From contig CAJTPT010000013.1 in NCBI GenBank assembly GCA_910578545.1, forward strand, positions 1 through 8,557: a stretch of DNA of 8,557 bases, given 5' to 3'. Origin of the DNA: an uncultured Christensenella sp. (GTDB taxonomy: Bacteria; Bacillota; Clostridia; Christensenellales; Pumilibacteraceae). Positions 6,126 to 8,557 of the stretch are shown one piece after another. Each line of letters opens with the position of its first letter. The first letter of the stretch is position 1. Both the position numbers and the translations under genes were made by a program. The notes below the pieces were generated by a model that was not told the DNA's origin, made no database searches, and worked only from the letters and a program-made list of their open reading frames with translations.

Positions 6126-7634
6126 ATGGATACGTTCATTCCTAACGAATACGAGGTCGTTCGTAATGCGGAATATTGCATCGGTTGTCGTGTGTGCGAA
6201 AGGCAATGTGCGAACAGCGTACATAAATTCGATAATGATTTGGGCAAGATGATTGCCGACAGCAGTAAATGCGTAAATTGTCACAGGTGCGTCTGTCTGT
6301 GTCCTACGCACGCAATAAAAATCGTCAAGTCGGATGATGTTTATCGAGTCAATGCCAATTGGTCTATGCAGACAATGAATGAGGTGTACAGACAGGCAAA
6401 CTCGGGCGGTGTGCTTCTTTCGTCTATGGGCAATCCCAACGATTATCCCAAATATTTCGATAAAATTTTGGTAAACGCATCGCAAGTAACCAATCCATCG
6501 ATAGATCCTTTGCGCGAGCCTATGGAAACCTGCGTATATCTCGGCAAAAAGGATGCGGAAATCAAGCGCGACAATCAAGGTAGACTTATAGACACGCTTG
6601 CGCCCCAATTGAAGCTCAATATGCCGATTATGTTTTCGGCAATGAGCTACGGATCTATTTCCTATAACGCTCACGAAAGTTTGGCGCGTGCCGCCGAAGA
6701 GCTAGGTATTTTTTATAACACGGGCGAGGGCGGATTGCATAAAGACTTTTACAAGTACGGGAACAACACGATAGTGCAGGTGGCTTCGGGTAGGTTCGGC
6801 GTACACGCCGATTATCTTGCGGCTGCCGCGGCAATCGAAATAAAGATGGGGCAAGGCGCAAAACCCGGTATAGGCGGACATCTTCCCGGAATGAAAATTT
6901 CCGATGACGTTTCAAAAACGCGAATGATACCTAAGGGCGTGGACGCCATTTCTCCCGCTCCGCACCACGATATTTATTCGATAGAAGATTTGCGGCAGCT
7001 GATTTACACTCTCAAGGAGGCAACCGATTACCGTAAGCCTATCATAGTGAAGATCGCCGCCGTACACAATGTTGCGGCTATTGCGTCGGGCGTGGCGCGC
7101 TCGGGCGCAGATATAATAGCAATAGACGGATTTCGCGGCGGTACGGGCGCGGCGCCCACAAGAATACGCGACAACGTAGGTATTCCCATAGAGCTTGCTC
7201 TTGCCCGTGTGGACGAACGACTACGGCAGGAAGGAATACGCGACAGCGTTTCGGTCGTGGTTGCCGGGTCTATTCATTCGAGTGCGGACGTAGTTAAGGC
7301 AATCGCTCTCGGTGCCGATGCGTGTTATATCGGAACGGCGGCACTTTTGGCGCTCGGCTGTCATTTGTGTCGTAGTTGTCACACCGGCAAATGTAATTGG
7401 GGCATAGCTACCCAACGTCCCGATTTGGTAAAGCGTCTCAATCCCGATATCGGCTATAAGCGGCTTGTCAATCTCATAACCGCGTGGAATCACGAAATAA
7501 AAGAAATGATGGGCGGTATGGGGTTGAATTCTATCGAAGCGCTCCGTGGAAATAGGTTGATGCTTCGCGGCGTAGGACTGAATGATGCCGAGTTAAAGGT
7601 GCTCGGGATACGTCACGCAGGCGAGGATATGTGA
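6126..7634 (+). CDS. gltB: Glutamate synthase, FMN-binding synthase subunit with 2[4Fe-4S] domain
   Basis: This is the catalytic synthase subunit, which reductively aminates 2-oxoglutarate to glutamate at FMN. Residues 1-65 form a ferredoxin domain with two clusters: C18, C21, C24, C28 and C49, C52, C55, C59 followed by P. The rest is the FMN (beta/alpha)8 barrel, with MPIMFSAMSYGSIS (166-179), GQGAKPGIGGHLPG (242-255) and IDGFRGGTGAAPTRIRD (333-349). C412, C418 and C423 reproduce the C-x5-C-x4-C ligand pattern of the glutamate synthase [3Fe-4S] cluster, just before NWGIATQRP. At 502 residues it matches the stand-alone archaeal/clostridial form, which lacks the glutaminase and GXGXG domains. 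GGGAGG (6111-6116) sits 9 nt before the ATG. The extra N-terminal clusters suggest that it takes electrons from the ferredoxin-like subunit encoded next. Confidence 0.95.
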   Translation: MDTFIPNEYEVVRNAEYCIGCRVCERQCANSVHKFDNDLGKMIADSSKCVNCHRCVCLCPTHAIKIVKSDDVYRVNANWSMQTMNEVYRQANSGGVLLSSMGNPNDYPKYFDKILVNASQVTNPSIDPLREPMETCVYLGKKDAEIKRDNQGRLIDTLAPQLKLNMPIMFSAMSYGSISYNAHESLARAAEELGIFYNTGEGGLHKDFYKYGNNTIVQVASGRFGVHADYLAAAAAIEIKMGQGAKPGIGGHLPGMKISDDVSKTRMIPKGVDAISPAPHHDIYSIEDLRQLIYTLKEATDYRKPIIVKIAAVHNVAAIASGVARSGADIIAIDGFRGGTGAAPTRIRDNVGIPIELALARVDERLRQEGIRDSVSVVVAGSIHSSADVVKAIALGADACYIGTAALLALGCHLCRSCHTGKCNWGIATQRPDLVKRLNPDIGYKRLVNLITAWNHEIKEMMGGMGLNSIEALRGNRLMLRGVGLNDAELKVLGIRHAGEDM

Positions 7635-7645
7635 GGGAAGCGGAT

Positions 7646-8092
7646 ATGAAAAGAATTTATGTCAACGAAAACTGTTGCCTTGGCTGTAAGCTGTGCGAAT
7701 ACGAATGTATGTTTGCCGGCTCCGGCTTGGACGAAATGTTTAAGCTGAAAGGAAAATTAGACCGATACGTTCCGAAAATCAAGGTAGAGGGCGATGACGG
7801 GGTAGACGTCCATTTCGCCGTCAATTGTCGCCATTGCACGAACGCGATATGCGTGCAAAGCTGTATTGCGGGCGCGCTTTCTAAGTCGGATGACGGTATG
7901 GTGGTGATAGATAAGAATAAGTGCGTCGGCTGTTTCACTTGCGTGCTTGTTTGTCCGTTCGGTGCTATTATGCCGGATGCGAGCGGAAAGGCGGCGCAAA
8001 AATGTATGCTTTGCACCGACAACGGCAGGGATATGCCAACTTGCGTAAAGTATTGTCCGAACGGTGCAATCGTATTCGAGGAGCGTGATTGA
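7646..8092 (+). CDS. Four-cluster ferredoxin-like electron-transfer subunit
   Basis: This is a 148-residue Fe-S protein of the HycB/CooF-like polyferredoxin type. Sixteen cysteines fall into four sets fit for [4Fe-4S] clusters: C11/C14/C17/C21, C61/C64/C69/C73, C93/C96/C99/C103-P and C120/C123/C133/C137-P. It has no signal peptide or membrane segment. Its place between the FMN synthase and a FAD oxidoreductase suggests that it carries electrons from NAD(P)H to glutamate synthase. That role is inferred from context, since similar proteins serve hydrogenases and dehydrogenases. I chose the ATG at 7646 because AGGGA (7634-7638) lies 7 nt upstream and the product opens directly into the first cluster. 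A GTG at 7631 that overlaps the previous stop as GTGA is the alternative and would add five residues. Confidence 0.85.
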   Translation: MKRIYVNENCCLGCKLCEYECMFAGSGLDEMFKLKGKLDRYVPKIKVEGDDGVDVHFAVNCRHCTNAICVQSCIAGALSKSDDGMVVIDKNKCVGCFTCVLVCPFGAIMPDASGKAAQKCMLCTDNGRDMPTCVKYCPNGAIVFEERD

Positions 8093-8093
8093 A

Positions 8094-8557
8094 ATGAAAT
8101 ACGTTATTATAGGCAATTCCACGGCGGGCATCGCCGCAATCGAGGGAATACGCACGATTGACAAGTCGGGCGATATAACAGTCGTTTCGTCGGAAAAGCA
8201 TCACTGCTACGGCAGACCTACGATATCTTATTATTTGAAAGGCGATATAAAGCGAGAGGATATGCTTTACCGTCCCGTAGATTTTTACGAGAAAATGGGC
8301 GTAAAGTTAATGCTTGGTGAAACGGCAACGGAAATCAACACCGCCGACAAACAAGTTGTTTTAAAGAGCGGAAAGAACGTCGAGTACGATAAGCTCCTCG
8401 TTGCAACGGGTTCGCGCCCGTTCGTGCCGAAAATGGATGGGATAGACAAAGTTAAAAAAGTTTTTAACTTTATGACATACGACGATATGCTCGCGCTTGA
8501 AAGTGTACTTGCAAAAGACAAAAGCGTGCTTGTGGTCGGTGCGGGGCTTATAGGCTT
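8094..8557 (+). CDS. FAD/NAD(P)-dependent oxidoreductase, N-terminal part (cut by window end)
   Basis: The window holds the first 154 codons, open to the right edge. The product starts MKYVIIGNSTAGIAAIEGIR, a FAD-binding Rossmann fold whose glycine motif reads GNSTAG (7-12), a variant seen in pyridine-nucleotide-disulfide oxidoreductases. CYGRPTISYYLKG (38-50), the second FAD motif ATGSRP (104-109) and the start of the NAD(P)-binding fold GAGLIG (149-154) follow. It belongs with NADH:rubredoxin, nitrite and ferredoxin reductase-like flavoproteins. GAGGAG (8078-8083) lies 10 nt before the ATG, and the start is 1 nt after the ferredoxin stop. Context suggests that it oxidises NAD(P)H for the glutamate synthase complex, replacing the usual GltD small subunit. 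NADH versus NADPH preference and any C-terminal domain cannot be judged here. Confidence 0.88.
   Translation, partial: MKYVIIGNSTAGIAAIEGIRTIDKSGDITVVSSEKHHCYGRPTISYYLKGDIKREDMLYRPVDFYEKMGVKLMLGETATEINTADKQVVLKSGKNVEYDKLLVATGSRPFVPKMDGIDKVKKVFNFMTYDDMLALESVLAKDKSVLVVGAGLIG

Noticed and set aside
1..8557. CRISPR arrays, tRNA or rRNA genes, insertion sequences, phage or defence genes
   Set aside because: I saw no spaced direct repeats, no tRNA-like cloverleaf, no transposase or integrase, and almost all of the sequence is filled by nitrogen-metabolism genes.

Overview
The window is a nitrogen-assimilation locus with every recognisable gene on the + strand. It most resembles a clostridial (Bacillota) genome, probably uncultured or anaerobic. 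The pointers are Shine-Dalgarno sites of the AGGAG/GGGAGG type, a TTGACA-17-TATACT promoter, AT-rich gaps between moderate-GC genes, a type III glutamine synthetase, and a glutamate synthase split into separate archaeal/clostridial-style subunits rich in Fe-S clusters. This placement is inference; no marker gene in the window fixes the taxon.

Layout. Positions 1-97 hold no gene that can be identified. They may contain the end of an upstream transcription unit, which is closed by a strong intrinsic terminator at 98-129. A near-consensus promoter at 193-221 then drives the block. The genes are: glnN, type III glutamine synthetase (262-2352); nadE, ammonia-dependent NAD+ synthetase, overlapping the glnN end by 11 nt and broken by an apparent one-base insertion near 2468-2478 (2342-3062); an ammonium transporter fused to a C-terminal P-II domain (3087-4907); a 101-nt gap with a 10-bp stem-loop; the glutaminase subunit of glutamate synthase (5009-6124); the FMN-binding synthase subunit with an N-terminal 2[4Fe-4S] domain (6126-7634); a four-cluster ferredoxin-like subunit (7646-8092); and the first 154 codons of a FAD/NAD(P)-dependent oxidoreductase (8094 to the window end).

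How the parts fit. The transporter brings in ammonium and its P-II domain can sense ATP/ADP/2-oxoglutarate. GlnN fixes ammonia into glutamine. The glutaminase subunit releases that ammonia from glutamine and the FMN subunit uses it to aminate 2-oxoglutarate. Electrons probably run NAD(P)H -> FAD protein -> four-cluster ferredoxin -> 2[4Fe-4S] domain -> [3Fe-4S] -> FMN. The third glutamate synthase domain (GXGXG, the 'alpha subunit domain 3') is absent here and is expected just downstream. NadE would be a second ammonia consumer.

I see no wholly new system. The points most worth a second look are the nadE frameshift, the Amt-P-II fusion lacking the uridylylatable tyrosine, the gathering of transport, sensing, GS, GOGAT and NAD synthesis in one run of genes, the intergenic stem-loop, and two near-match GlnR-type boxes upstream of glnN.
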